Origin: Croceimicrobium sp965658275
GTDB taxonomy: Bacteria; Bacteroidota; Bacteroidia; Flavobacteriales; Schleiferiaceae
Direction: 5' to 3'
Assembly: GCA_965658275.1 (NCBI GenBank)
Contig: CBFHRN010000003.1
Span: 1-64,000, forward strand
Length of the DNA: 64,000 bases
A model generated the notes under the pieces. That model saw nothing but the letters and a program-made list of their open reading frames with translations, made no database searches and was not told the origin of the DNA. Shown here piece by piece: positions 1-8,523 of this stretch. A program made the position numbers and the translations under genes. The stretch's first letter is position 1; every line of letters begins with the position of its first letter.

Positions 1-78
1 ATTCGAGCTTGTAATTACGAAGAAGATCGACGCATTTTAGATAATTCCTATTTCAAAAACCTGGGAAAGAAGGCTTAA
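1..78 (+). CDS. C-terminal tail of an unidentified protein, cut by window edge
   Basis: Frame 1 is open from the first base to a TAA at 76-78 and encodes 25 residues ending in KNLGKKA. The basic, polar tail and its position just before the ligA promoter fit the 3' end of an upstream gene on the same strand. The fragment is too short to assign a family. A weak inverted repeat (TTATCA/TGATAA, about 92-112) followed by T residues lies after it and could help end its transcript. Confidence 0.4.
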   Translation: MRACNYEEDRRILDNSYFKNLGKKA

Positions 79-130
79 GTCTTCCTTAGCTTATCATTAA
101 ATGGTTGATAATTTTCCTGTAGCCTTTTCG

Positions 131-158
131 TTGGGCGCAATACTTCCTTTTATTTTTG
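131..158 (+). promoter_or_regulatory. Bacteroidota-type promoter of ligA
   Basis: TATTTTTG at 151-158 matches the TAnnTTTG -7 box and a TTG lies at 131-133, with a 17-nt spacer. Only four bases separate the box from the ligA ATG at 163, so the transcript should start at or next to the start codon. Confidence 0.6.
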
Positions 159-162
159 GAAT

Positions 163-2181
163 ATGAGTCCAAAAGAAGCCCAGGAGCGTATCGCAGCATT
201 ATGTCAGGAGCTCCAGCATCATAACTACTTGTATTACATTAAAGATGCGCCAGAGATCAGTGATTTCGAATTTGATCAGAAACTCGAAAATCTGCAGAAA
301 TTAGAGGTGGAATTCCCTCAGTTTGCCGATCCAAACTCACCCACTAAGAGGGTTGGGGGCGATATCACTAAAGACTTCCCGACCATTAAGCATAAGTACC
401 CGATGCTCTCCCTAAGCAATACTTACAGTCGTGAGGAATTGGAGGAATATTTAGATCGGACACAAAAGTTGCTTCCTGATGATGAAATTGAATTTGTCTG
501 TGAATTAAAATACGATGGAGCTGCGGTAAGTATCACTTATAAAGACGGAGCACTTGTGCAGGCTCTCACAAGAGGAGATGGTAGTCAAGGTGATGCTATC
601 ACCAACAATATTAAGACGATATCGAGTATTCCCTTACGTCTTCGAGGTGACGATTATCCTTCTGAATTTGAGATTCGGGGGGAGGTTTTCATGCCTATTA
701 AAGGTTTTACTGAACTTAATCAATCGCGAATCGATGAGGGACTTGAGCCATTCGCTAATCCTAGAAACTCTGCTTCAGGATCCTTAAAAATGCAAGATTC
801 GAGTCTGGTAGCCCATAGACCCTTAGATTGCTTCCTTTATTTCGTGATGCAGGACAAGCCTAAGCATAGCAACCATTTCGACGCGGTTATGGCGGCAGGT
901 GAATGGGGGTTTAAGGTTCCTTTGCCACAAAAGGGTTACATAAAGAAGGCCAAGAATATTGATGCGATTTTTGACTTTATTAATTATTGGGACGAAAAAA
1001 GGCATGAACTTCCCTTTGAAATCGATGGGATAGTTATCAAGGTTAATGATTATCGACAGCAAGAAGAGTTAGGGGCAACGGCAAAAAGCCCGCGATGGGC
1101 GATAGCCTATAAGTTTAAAGCCGAACAACAAGAAACTATTTTAGAAAGTATCACCTACCAGGTGGGTCGTACAGGGGCTATTACCCCTGTAGCTAACTTG
1201 AAACCAGTCTCTTTAGCTGGAACCACTGTAAAGCGCGCTTCCTTGCACAATGCTGATCAAATCTCCAAGCTAGATCTTCGAGTCGGAGACAGTGTCTTTG
1301 TTGAAAAGGGCGGTGAGATTATACCCAAGGTTGTAGGGGTAAATTTCGCTAAGCGTCCGGATGGATCGGAAGTTCTTAATTACATCATGCATTGCCCAGA
1401 ATGTCAAACACCATTAATCCGATTAGATGGTGAGGCCTTACATTATTGTCCAAATGAAGCCAGCTGTCCACCCCAAGTAACGGGAAGGATTCAGCATTTT
1501 ATTAGCCGGAAGGCTATGGATATCGAGGGAATGGGTTCCGAAACAGTAGAGCAGTTTGTTCAAGCTGGGCTCATTCAAAACTTTGCCGACCTGTATAGCT
1601 TAGAGGTCGAACAAATATTACCATTAGAACGGATGGCTGAAAAGTCCGCTCAAAATATTGTTTCGGGAATTACAGCTTCCAAGGCAATCCCTTTTGAAAG
1701 GGTGCTTTTTGCCTTAGGTATTCGCTATGTTGGAGAAACGGTTGCCAAGAAACTAGCTCGTCATTTTGAAAATATCGAAGCCCTTAAGAAAGCTACCTTG
1801 ATTGATCTAGTGGGAGTTCCGGAAATCGGGGAGCGCATTGCGCAAAGTGTAGTGGACTATTTTCAAAGAGAAGATCATCTTGCTCTAATTGAGAAACTTA
1901 AAACGGCAGGCTTGCAGTTTGAAGTGGAAAAACAAGAAGGTGGTTCGAATGCCTTAGCAGGCTTAAGCATTGTTATCTCAGGTAAATTTGAACGTTTCTC
2001 TCGAAATGAAATTAAAGATCTCATTGAGCTGCATGGAGGGAAGAATACAGGTTCTGTATCGAAAAACACCGATCTTATTGTGGGTGGTGAAGGCATGGGA
2101 CCCTCAAAGCGAAAAAAGGCTGAGGATCTAGGTGTTTCAATAATTGATGAGCATGAATTTGCTGCTAAAATTGGATTATGA
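163..2181 (+). CDS. ligA: NAD-dependent DNA ligase LigA
   Basis: This is the replicative and repair ligase that seals nicks using NAD+. At 672 aa it is full length. The adenylation domain carries the nucleotide-binding KYDG motif with the catalytic Lys at residue 116. An OB fold follows, then a four-Cys zinc finger (CPEC...CPNEASC) near residue 410-435, helix-hairpin-helix repeats, and a C-terminal BRCT domain from about residue 595. The ATG at 163 sits directly behind a TAnnTTTG promoter box. Its TGA overlaps the ATG of the next gene (ATGA), so the two are probably translationally coupled. Confidence 0.97.
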   Translation: MSPKEAQERIAALCQELQHHNYLYYIKDAPEISDFEFDQKLENLQKLEVEFPQFADPNSPTKRVGGDITKDFPTIKHKYPMLSLSNTYSREELEEYLDRTQKLLPDDEIEFVCELKYDGAAVSITYKDGALVQALTRGDGSQGDAITNNIKTISSIPLRLRGDDYPSEFEIRGEVFMPIKGFTELNQSRIDEGLEPFANPRNSASGSLKMQDSSLVAHRPLDCFLYFVMQDKPKHSNHFDAVMAAGEWGFKVPLPQKGYIKKAKNIDAIFDFINYWDEKRHELPFEIDGIVIKVNDYRQQEELGATAKSPRWAIAYKFKAEQQETILESITYQVGRTGAITPVANLKPVSLAGTTVKRASLHNADQISKLDLRVGDSVFVEKGGEIIPKVVGVNFAKRPDGSEVLNYIMHCPECQTPLIRLDGEALHYCPNEASCPPQVTGRIQHFISRKAMDIEGMGSETVEQFVQAGLIQNFADLYSLEVEQILPLERMAEKSAQNIVSGITASKAIPFERVLFALGIRYVGETVAKKLARHFENIEALKKATLIDLVGVPEIGERIAQSVVDYFQREDHLALIEKLKTAGLQFEVEKQEGGSNALAGLSIVISGKFERFSRNEIKDLIELHGGKNTGSVSKNTDLIVGGEGMGPSKRKKAEDLGVSIIDEHEFAAKIGL

Positions 2182-2693
2182 GCATTGTAGACTGGTTTGC
2201 CAATCGAGAGTTTAAAAGACAAGAAGCTAAAACTCGTGAATCTTACCCGGGTTGGTTAAAGGCAAAAAGTATCGGCTTATACTTTGAAGTAAATCCCATG
2301 GCCAACGATGACTGGAAATCCTGGAAAGAGTTATTTGAAAAGGAAGGGAAAGAAATTCATCTATTGAGTTTTCAATCGGTAAAGCGCAAAAAACTTGCGG
2401 TAGATTGGACCATCCCTACCTATTGCAAGGATGAACGCTCTTGGATTGGTTTTCCTCGGGCCAGAGCTGCGAAAGAATTCAAGGCACAAAATTTCGATGT
2501 TTTGATTGACCTAAGTACTTCCGAGGAAAGATGTCATGAAGCGATTTTCAGAGCTAGTCAGGCAAAACTTAAGGTTGCTTTTAATCCTTCACGGAAAGAA
2601 TATTCTGATTTACAAGTTAATTGTAAAGACCTCAAAAAGCCTAGGGCTTGCCAAGAGGAAGTCTTAAATTTGTTGAAATTTATAAATGCTTAA
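2178..2693 (+). CDS. DUF6913-like conserved protein
   Basis: A 171-aa protein without signal peptide or membrane segment. It resembles the Bacteroidota DUF6913 family, which is often found between ligA and dapA. The middle (around residues 60-115) alternates strands and helices and includes FDVLIDLSTSEE, an alpha/beta core whose function is unknown to me. The start codon overlaps the ligA stop and the dapA ATG follows 2 nt after its stop, so it is the middle gene of a compact three-gene run. The family call rests on overall appearance and synteny. Confidence 0.75.
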   Translation: MSIVDWFANREFKRQEAKTRESYPGWLKAKSIGLYFEVNPMANDDWKSWKELFEKEGKEIHLLSFQSVKRKKLAVDWTIPTYCKDERSWIGFPRARAAKEFKAQNFDVLIDLSTSEERCHEAIFRASQAKLKVAFNPSRKEYSDLQVNCKDLKKPRACQEEVLNLLKFINA

Positions 2694-2695
2694 TT

Positions 2696-3577
2696 ATGCA
2701 GGCTTTTAGAGGTACCGGGGTTGCTTTGGTCACTCCATTCACAAAAGATCTTTCAATTGACTTTAATGCCTTGGAGCGATTAGTGAGTCATTGTATTGAA
2801 GGGGGGGTAGAATACCTAGTAGTTATGGGTACTACCGGTGAAAACCCTGTGCTAAATAAAACCGAAAAGAAACAAGTTCTCAAAGCTGTAATAGAGGCAG
2901 CCAACGGGCGAGTGCCAATCGTTTACGGAGTTGGGGGGAATAATACCCAAGCTATTGTTGAAGAATTAAAAACGGAAGATTTTAGCGGAGTTAGTGCCAT
3001 TCTTTCCGTTTCGCCTTACTACAATAAACCCACACAAGAAGGGATCTACCAGCACTATAAACTGATTAGTGAAAATAGTCCACTGCCCATTATTTTATAT
3101 AATGTTCCGGGTCGAACGGGGTCCAATATGACCGCAGATACTACTTTGCGTCTAGCACGTGACTTTGATAACATTTTTGCGGTGAAAGAAGCTAGTGGCG
3201 ATTTAAATCAAGTTATGCAGATTATTAAGGATCGCCCAGAAGGCTTTATGGTAATTAGTGGAGATGATAATTTAACCTTTCCCATGTTGGCCTTAGGAGG
3301 AGATGGGGTAATTAGTGTTAGTGGACAAGCCTTTCCAGCTGTTTTCACTGAAATGGTGCGAAAAGGATTAGCGGGTGATATGGAAGCAGCTCGACCCCTA
3401 CATTACAGTCTTTTCGATATTACCAATATGCTTTTTGAAGAAGGAAACCCTGGCGGTGTTAAAGCTTGTTTGGATATCCAAAATATTATGGATTCTTATA
3501 TGCGACAGCCACTTTGGCCTATATCCAGTGATCTCCGAAACCGTCTGGAAGCGGAGATGGTAAAGCAAGGATTGTAA
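2696..3577 (+). CDS. dapA: 4-hydroxy-tetrahydrodipicolinate synthase DapA
   Basis: Condenses pyruvate with aspartate semialdehyde, the first committed step of lysine and meso-diaminopimelate synthesis. From the ATG at 2696 it is 293 aa, the usual family length. An earlier in-frame start at 2648 would add a non-homologous stretch and overlap the previous gene. The (beta/alpha)8 barrel shows GTTGEN (Thr46-Thr47), YYNKP near 108-112, Tyr135 in LYNVPGR and the Schiff-base Lys164 in VKEASGDL. It ends the ligA run and is followed by a strong hairpin terminator. Confidence 0.96.
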   Translation: MQAFRGTGVALVTPFTKDLSIDFNALERLVSHCIEGGVEYLVVMGTTGENPVLNKTEKKQVLKAVIEAANGRVPIVYGVGGNNTQAIVEELKTEDFSGVSAILSVSPYYNKPTQEGIYQHYKLISENSPLPIILYNVPGRTGSNMTADTTLRLARDFDNIFAVKEASGDLNQVMQIIKDRPEGFMVISGDDNLTFPMLALGGDGVISVSGQAFPAVFTEMVRKGLAGDMEAARPLHYSLFDITNMLFEEGNPGGVKACLDIQNIMDSYMRQPLWPISSDLRNRLEAEMVKQGL

Positions 3578-3610
3578 AAAAAAAGAGACTCATTCGAGTC
3601 TCTTTTTTTG
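3578..3610. terminator. bidirectional terminator between dapA and a minus-strand gene
   Basis: The arms AGAGACT (3584-3590) and AGTCTCT (3597-3603) are perfect, flanked by A9 on the left and T7 on the right. The pairing can extend through the A/T tracts. It serves dapA on + and the gene ending at 3616 on the minus strand. Confidence 0.9.
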
Positions 3611-3615
3611 CTTCT

Positions 3616-4086
3616 CTATTTGGCCATTTCAACCGTGGGCTTTTTCAGCAACTGTATGGCCATGTAGCTAATGATGAAAGAGGAACCAAAGCCTTCAATG
3701 AAAACAATACCGGCGGCGCTAACAGGACTTAAATAGGGGCTTGCGCTTTCCATAGTCCTTAACTCATTCATAAACATTGGATCCAGCAAATCGAGATATA
3801 GAGCTAGAAATACCGAAAAGCTCGCAATACCTATGAAGGCTGTTCGCATGGCAAGTTTAAAATGCTCAATAAAAGTTCCGTACTGCTCGAATTCTAAATA
3901 ATTACGGTACTTGGTGATCACCTGGTGTATTACCATAAAAAGGATTAGGGCGTTAAACACTCTTAGGTAATACTCATGTCCTAATCCGACCAGGCGCATC
4001 ACCAAGAAAAATCCGCTCAAGAAGAGTCCTAGAGCGATACCGTAATTTCTTGAAATTCGTAAACCGTGCTTTTTAAAATTATCCAT
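3616..4086 (-). CDS. small integral membrane protein (DUF4199-like)
   Basis: A 156-aa protein with about four hydrophobic segments: residues 15-35, 43-60, 82-100 and 122-145. The layout resembles the DUF4199 membrane proteins common in Bacteroidota, whose function is unknown. The N-terminus is basic and precedes the first membrane helix. It follows the minus-strand gene at 4088-4672 with a 1-nt gap, so the two are probably co-transcribed. Family assignment is tentative. Confidence 0.6.
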   Translation of the reverse strand: MDNFKKHGLRISRNYGIALGLFLSGFFLVMRLVGLGHEYYLRVFNALILFMVIHQVITKYRNYLEFEQYGTFIEHFKLAMRTAFIGIASFSVFLALYLDLLDPMFMNELRTMESASPYLSPVSAAGIVFIEGFGSSFIISYMAIQLLKKPTVEMAK

Positions 4087-4087
4087 C

Positions 4088-4672
4088 TTAGTTTTTTAAG
4101 GTTAACTTAAAGTAATCTTCGAGGGTGATTTCAGCGTCCAACAAACTTGCTTTGTCCGTATATAATTGTGTGATTGTATCTTGGCCCGAAGCCAAGTAAA
4201 CTGCCTGATTTTCTAGAATAGAAGTGTAGGCTTTGGCAGCTATGCGAAAGTGTCCCTCTCGATTAATCCCAATTAGATTCTCAAAACCGGGATATTTACT
4301 AAATATAACTCGCAGAGAATCAAATTGTTCAAATTTTTTTCCTGGCCCAGCAAATATGAAAACCTCCTCTGCGCCAGGGTAATGTACAATAGTGAAGTTT
4401 AGGCTAGAGCTATCGCGATCCAATGATCTACGTTTTAAATTGTACATGGCGGTGGGCGCCTTCGATTTGGTATCAATATGATAATAGTAGGAGCGCATGT
4501 TATTAAAGTACAAGCGGGAGTCAGCCGAAGATTTAAAGGATATGTCTTGGTAATCAACAGGCTTTAATTCAGGGGCAAAGGCAATGGCCAAAATAAACAG
4601 CGCCAGCATGGCATAGCTAAACCATTGTATGGGGGGAGATAAACTTTGAAACTTTTTCCAATATTTCCGCAT
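4088..4672 (-). CDS. hypothetical membrane-anchored periplasmic protein
   Basis: I chose the ATG at 4672 (194 aa). The longer reading up to 4726 would run into the start of crtD and adds an unlikely N-terminus. Residues about 12-32 form one membrane anchor (IQWFSYAMLALFILAIAFAP). The rest is soluble and probably periplasmic. I do not recognise the family. It is divergent from crtD and in tandem with the small membrane protein downstream, which suggests a shared envelope role. Confidence 0.6.
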   Translation of the reverse strand: MRKYWKKFQSLSPPIQWFSYAMLALFILAIAFAPELKPVDYQDISFKSSADSRLYFNNMRSYYYHIDTKSKAPTAMYNLKRRSLDRDSSSLNFTIVHYPGAEEVFIFAGPGKKFEQFDSLRVIFSKYPGFENLIGINREGHFRIAAKAYTSILENQAVYLASGQDTITQLYTDKASLLDAEITLEDYFKLTLKN

Positions 4673-4719
4673 ATGCACTAAACATCCCAAGCATTGATTA
4701 GTTTTATGAGCTGTATCAA

Positions 4720-6201
4720 ATGGCAAAAAAGGTAATCATAGTAGGAAGTGGCATCGCTGGTTTGGCTACAGCTTGTAGACTAGCTGCTGCCGGCCATAAA
4801 GTCGAAGTCTTTGAAGCGGCTCCTTCGCCAGGAGGTAAACTCACGGTTATTGGCGATGATCGCTATCGTTTCGATGCAGGCCCATCCTTGTTTACGCTAC
4901 CACATCTAGTGGATGAAGTGATCAAAGCATGTGGTAAGAATCCTTCGGACTATTTTAAATACAAGCGGAAACAGCTCGCCTGCGTTTATTATTGGGAAGA
5001 TGGAACGCGTTTGGTAGCTCATGCCGAAGCCACCGCTTTTGCCAATGAGGTAGAAGAGAAATTGAATGTGCCAGCCGCAAAAGTGTTGCGCTATCTGAAG
5101 AAATCGGCCTATGTTTTTAATTACACCGAAAAGGTATTTCTAAGGTCCTCTCTTCACAAGCTTAAAACGTATTTAAATACCAGCACCTTAAAGTCCTTAA
5201 TCCGGATTCATAAATTGCATCTCAGTGATACACTCCATGGTGTAAATCGAAAGAAGCTGAAACATCCCAAGCTCGTTCAGCTTTTTGATCGCTTTGCCAC
5301 TTACAATGGTAGCAGTCCTTATTTGACACCAGGAGTAATGACTAGCATTCCTCATTTAGAGCATAATGTCGGGACTTTTTATCCTAAAGGGGGGATGTAT
5401 GCTATTCCCGAAGCCTTGTTCCGACTTGCGGAAGACTTGGGAGTGGAATTTCATTTTGAATCTCGTGTAGATAAAATACTAGTAGATCCCGACTCTAAGG
5501 TGCGTGGCGTTCATGCAGTTGGAGCGGAACATTATGCAGACCTTGTAGTCAGTAACATGGACATTGTTCCTACTTACAGACGCTTATTAAAAGATCAAAA
5601 GGCCCCCGAAAAAACCCTAAAACAGGAGCGAAGTAGCTCTGCTCTGATTTTCTACTGGGGAATTAAAAAAGAATTTCCCCAACTAGATCTTCATAATATT
5701 TTCTTTAGTGATGATTACGAAAAAGAGTTCCAAGAAATATTCCAAAACAAAAGGGTTAGTGAAGACCCAACGGTTTATGTGAACATTAGCTCTAAGGAAG
5801 GAGAAGGGGATGCTCCAGAGGGTTGTGAGAATTGGTTTGTAATGGTTAATGTTCCAGGAAACGTCGGACAAGATTGGGATGCTTGGATTCCTAAAATTCG
5901 TACCATGATCTTGCAGAAGTTAAACCGAGTTTTAGGCGAAGACTTAGAGTCATTGATCGAATTTGAAGATTACCTCGATCCTCGTCGCATTGAGGCGCGT
6001 ACTTCTTCTTTTCAAGGCTCTCTTTATGGAGCGGGTTCTAACGATACCTTCTCTGCCTTTTTACGTCATCCTAACTTTAATCGGAATATTGAAGGCCTTT
6101 ACTTTTGTGGAGGTTCTGTTCATCCTGGAGGAGGGATACCCTTGTGTTTAATGGGAGCCGAGATAACGGCAAATCTAATTGCGGAAGATTATGCTGGATA
6201 A
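4720..6201 (+). CDS. crtD: CrtI-family carotenoid desaturase, probably 1-hydroxycarotenoid 3,4-desaturase CrtD
   Basis: A 493-aa FAD-dependent desaturase. The N-terminus has the dinucleotide fold GSGIAG (residues 9-14) ending in an acidic strand. RFDAGPSLFTLPHLVD and the C-terminal FCGGSVHPGGGIPLCL block are family signatures. CrtI and CrtD share this fold. I favour CrtD because the next two genes are cruF and crtZ, no phytoene synthase is adjacent, and the segment around ATYNGSSPYLTPG resembles Bacteroidota CrtD. It would introduce the 3,4 double bond in monocyclic hydroxylated carotenoids. The stop overlaps the cruF start by 11 nt. Confidence 0.85.
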   Translation: MAKKVIIVGSGIAGLATACRLAAAGHKVEVFEAAPSPGGKLTVIGDDRYRFDAGPSLFTLPHLVDEVIKACGKNPSDYFKYKRKQLACVYYWEDGTRLVAHAEATAFANEVEEKLNVPAAKVLRYLKKSAYVFNYTEKVFLRSSLHKLKTYLNTSTLKSLIRIHKLHLSDTLHGVNRKKLKHPKLVQLFDRFATYNGSSPYLTPGVMTSIPHLEHNVGTFYPKGGMYAIPEALFRLAEDLGVEFHFESRVDKILVDPDSKVRGVHAVGAEHYADLVVSNMDIVPTYRRLLKDQKAPEKTLKQERSSSALIFYWGIKKEFPQLDLHNIFFSDDYEKEFQEIFQNKRVSEDPTVYVNISSKEGEGDAPEGCENWFVMVNVPGNVGQDWDAWIPKIRTMILQKLNRVLGEDLESLIEFEDYLDPRRIEARTSSFQGSLYGAGSNDTFSAFLRHPNFNRNIEGLYFCGGSVHPGGGIPLCLMGAEITANLIAEDYAG

Positions 6202-6835
6202 AGTGGCGAACTTTGCAAAGCGTTACGGCTTAGCCATTTTATTCACTTTCCATTTTTTTGGGGTGCTGATGATGGCTTTTTACGATCTGAATCTATTCGC
6301 GAGCTTTACTCCTGGAAATCTATTGCTATCAGCTTTCCTAGTTTTTATGGCCTCGGAAAAGAGGGAATGGCCGAAACTTGCGCTCTTTTTTATACTCAGT
6401 TTCGCTATTGGATATGGTGCCGAAGTTTTAGGAACGCAAACTGGCTTTCCTTTTGGAGACTATCACTATTTACCGAATCTTGGCCTTCAGTGGATAGAGG
6501 TACCCTTGATTATTGGCATTAATTGGTTTCTTATTGCCTACAGTGCGGCAATGTGGACACGGCAACTAGTATCCAATTCTATTCTTCAAATATTTCTGTC
6601 CGCTTTATTAATGGTTGGCCTTGATTTATTCATTGAGCCCCTATGTGAGCCCCTCGGTTTTTGGGCGTGGGCTAACAAAGTAGCACCATGGGAAAACTAT
6701 TTAGGTTGGTTAGGAGTTTCTATAATAGTGCAAGGAGTATTTGCTGCTTTAAAGATTAATAGTGATAATCCTTTAGCCAGATGGTACTTCTTGCTAGTAG
6801 CGCTGTTTTTTATAATGCTCAATATTCTATTATGA
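6191..6835 (+). CDS. cruF: carotenoid 1,2-hydratase CruF (DUF422 family)
   Basis: A 214-aa polytopic membrane protein with about six to seven hydrophobic helices, of the carotenoid biosynthesis protein/DUF422 family. CruF hydrates the psi end of acyclic or monocyclic carotenes to give the 1-OH group that CrtD then uses. The conserved stretch GYGAEVLGTQTGFPFGDYHY lies near residue 75-95, and the conserved acidic segment LDLFIEPLCEPLGFW follows around 152-166. I use the ATG at 6191; a TTG at 6179 is less likely. It overlaps crtD by 11 nt and its stop overlaps the crtZ ATG. Confidence 0.85.
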   Translation: MLDKVANFAKRYGLAILFTFHFFGVLMMAFYDLNLFASFTPGNLLLSAFLVFMASEKREWPKLALFFILSFAIGYGAEVLGTQTGFPFGDYHYLPNLGLQWIEVPLIIGINWFLIAYSAAMWTRQLVSNSILQIFLSALLMVGLDLFIEPLCEPLGFWAWANKVAPWENYLGWLGVSIIVQGVFAALKINSDNPLARWYFLLVALFFIMLNILL

Positions 6836-7323
6836 CTTGGTACTGGATTGCCTTGACTGTCTTTTTAACCTTTTGGTTTATGGAGTTTATGGCTTGGTTT
6901 ACCCATAAGTTTGTTATGCACGGCTTCTTATGGTTTCTTCACGACGACCATCATAATAAAAAACCAGGTTGGTTTGAAAGGAACGATGCATTCTTTCTAA
7001 TATTCGCTATTCCTTCATGGCTTTGCATCATGCTAGGTATGATGAATGACTCTTGGATTTCAGTAAGTATTGGTGCTGGAATTGCGGTGTATGGCTTTGC
7101 TTATTTCTTAGTCCATGAGGTATTTATCCACCGACGTTTCAATTGGTTTAAAAAGACCAATAACTTGTATTTGGCAGCTGTTCTTCGCGCGCATAAAATG
7201 CATCATAAGCACCTAGGCAAAAATCCAGGTGAAAGCTACGGTATGCTCCTCATACACCCAAAATACTTGAAGGCCGAAATAAAAGCGAGAAGAAAGAAAA
7301 GTCAAAAAGTATCTATGGCCTAG
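6832..7323 (+). CDS. crtZ: beta-carotene 3-hydroxylase CrtZ
   Basis: A 163-aa membrane di-iron hydroxylase that adds 3-OH to beta-ionone rings. The start is the ATG at 6832, overlapping the cruF stop (ATGA). The earlier in-frame ATG at 6781 lies inside cruF. The His clusters that bind iron are all visible: HKFVMHG, HDDHH, HEVFIHRR and HKMHHKH. Hydrophobic helices separate them. As last gene of the crtD-cruF-crtZ cassette it points to a 3-hydroxylated monocyclic pigment such as saproxanthin or a myxol-type carotenoid. Confidence 0.92.
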   Translation: MTWYWIALTVFLTFWFMEFMAWFTHKFVMHGFLWFLHDDHHNKKPGWFERNDAFFLIFAIPSWLCIMLGMMNDSWISVSIGAGIAVYGFAYFLVHEVFIHRRFNWFKKTNNLYLAAVLRAHKMHHKHLGKNPGESYGMLLIHPKYLKAEIKARRKKSQKVSMA

Positions 7324-7328
7324 TAGGT

Positions 7329-7829
7329 CTACCGAATTTCAACTGAGAAGGGTTCCTTTTCAATTCGAACGCTTACATGCTCTTTTAAAGAAGTAGATAG
7401 GGAAAGGCCTTTAAAATCTGCTTTAACGGGATAGCGTTTGTGGTTGCGGTCTACTAAGACTACGGTCTTCATGGATCGAATCGGGAAGTCGAGGAAATAT
7501 TTTACCCCGTAAATCAACGTTGACCCAGACTTTAGTACATCGTCCACCAAAACTATATTCTTTCCAGTTAGGTCGGTTTTGGGATTGAGGACTGGTTTAT
7601 CATTAATCGCATTATCCTTATCAAAACTTAATTCACTGATTGAAATTGAGATATCCGCGATTGAATCTAGCTCCTTCTTTAACAGCTCTGCAAAAAGAAA
7701 ACCACGATCTGAAATACCGGCTAACAAAACTTCTTCTTGGTCCTGAAATTCTTCAAAGATTTGCCAAGCGATACGTTTGATACGATCCTTTACCTCTTTA
7801 TCATTTAGTACTTGGGTTTCTGCTGTCAT
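7329..7829 (-). CDS. PyrR-like phosphoribosyltransferase
   Basis: A 166-aa type I phosphoribosyltransferase. The PRPP loop is VLVDDVLKSGST around residues 92-103, preceded by the GISDRGF pyrophosphate-binding region. The C-terminal strand VVLVDRNHKRYPVKADFKG is typical of PyrR-type proteins. It may be a uracil phosphoribosyltransferase or a regulator of pyrimidine genes, but no pyrimidine gene is nearby and no RNA attenuator is visible here. It converges with crtZ and is preceded by a TAnnTTTG box 14 nt upstream. Confidence 0.8.
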   Translation of the reverse strand: MTAETQVLNDKEVKDRIKRIAWQIFEEFQDQEEVLLAGISDRGFLFAELLKKELDSIADISISISELSFDKDNAINDKPVLNPKTDLTGKNIVLVDDVLKSGSTLIYGVKYFLDFPIRSMKTVVLVDRNHKRYPVKADFKGLSLSTSLKEHVSVRIEKEPFSVEIR

Positions 7830-7843
7830 GTCCGGAATTTTAG

Positions 7844-7851
7844 CAAAGATA
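7844..7851 (-). promoter_or_regulatory. -7 box of the phosphoribosyltransferase gene
   Basis: On the minus strand this reads TATCTTTG, a full match to TAnnTTTG, ending 14 nt before the ATG at 7829. I did not find a clear -33 TTG at the right distance. Confidence 0.45.
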
Positions 7852-7853
7852 CA

Positions 7854-8435
7854 TCATGCATGGAGCTCTATAAAAAATTCTCTTCCTTGTCTGGGTTTAA
7901 TGGAATTTTTAGCTTTTTCTAATCGTTTTATTTCAAAATATTTTTCGAAAAGCAACTGATACTCATCAAAACACCCTCCATAGGGTGGACCACTATCGGT
8001 AAGCGGGAAATCAAACAACAATCCCATTAAAACACCTTTAGGCTTTAAAAGCTCCGAACATTTCGTAGCATATGAATTCCGCAAATGGGGTGGGAGGGCG
8101 CAGAAAAACGTTTGCTCCATAATTAGATTGTACTCGCCAGTATGCGCGAAAAAATCAGTGATAAAAAGCTTAGCCTTTTCAAGAATAGGCGCTCTTTTGA
8201 CAGCTTCCGTTAGAGCAGTTTCACTCCAGTCGAGCACCGATATATCTTTATAGCCATTATTCAAAAGCCATTCTGCTTCATAGGCATGACCCGCACCAGG
8301 AATTAATATAGAGGCATTTTTGGATACAGACGATGCAAAGTATTCTATCAGGGCAGGCGAGGGATAGCCTATATCCCATCCAATATGTTCTTTTTGGTAA
8401 CGACTTTCCCAATAATCCGCATTAAGCTTTTCCAT
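7854..8435 (-). CDS. TPMT-family SAM-dependent methyltransferase
   Basis: A 193-aa class I methyltransferase from the ATG at 8435. The longer reading to 8549 adds an unlikely N-terminus. The sequence begins with the thiopurine-methyltransferase-like segment WDIGYPSPAL. It then has the SAM loop ILIPGAGHAYEAEWL, the acidic strand SVLDWSE, and MEQTFFCALPP, where the family usually has an E-x-x-F-CA motif. The substrate is unknown; bacterial TPMT relatives methylate selenium, tellurium or sulfur compounds. It is followed after a short gap by the phosphoribosyltransferase gene. Confidence 0.85.
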   Translation of the reverse strand: MEKLNADYWESRYQKEHIGWDIGYPSPALIEYFASSVSKNASILIPGAGHAYEAEWLLNNGYKDISVLDWSETALTEAVKRAPILEKAKLFITDFFAHTGEYNLIMEQTFFCALPPHLRNSYATKCSELLKPKGVLMGLLFDFPLTDSGPPYGGCFDEYQLLFEKYFEIKRLEKAKNSIKPRQGREFFIELHA

Positions 8436-8523
8436 AGAATGCAAAAGAAACCAATATTTCAAATCGAATAACTGCAAATTCTGCAGAGTTTTCCGAAAAT
8501 ATGTCGGGTGACAAAATTTCGCA

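Noticed and set aside
1875..2222. Minus-strand 115-codon ORF inside ligA
   Set aside because: It is antisense to conserved BRCT-coding sequence and shows no motif or start signal.
4720..6201. Calling the desaturase a phytoene desaturase CrtI
   Set aside because: The adjacent cruF and crtZ genes and the lack of crtB fit CrtD better; kept as an alternative.
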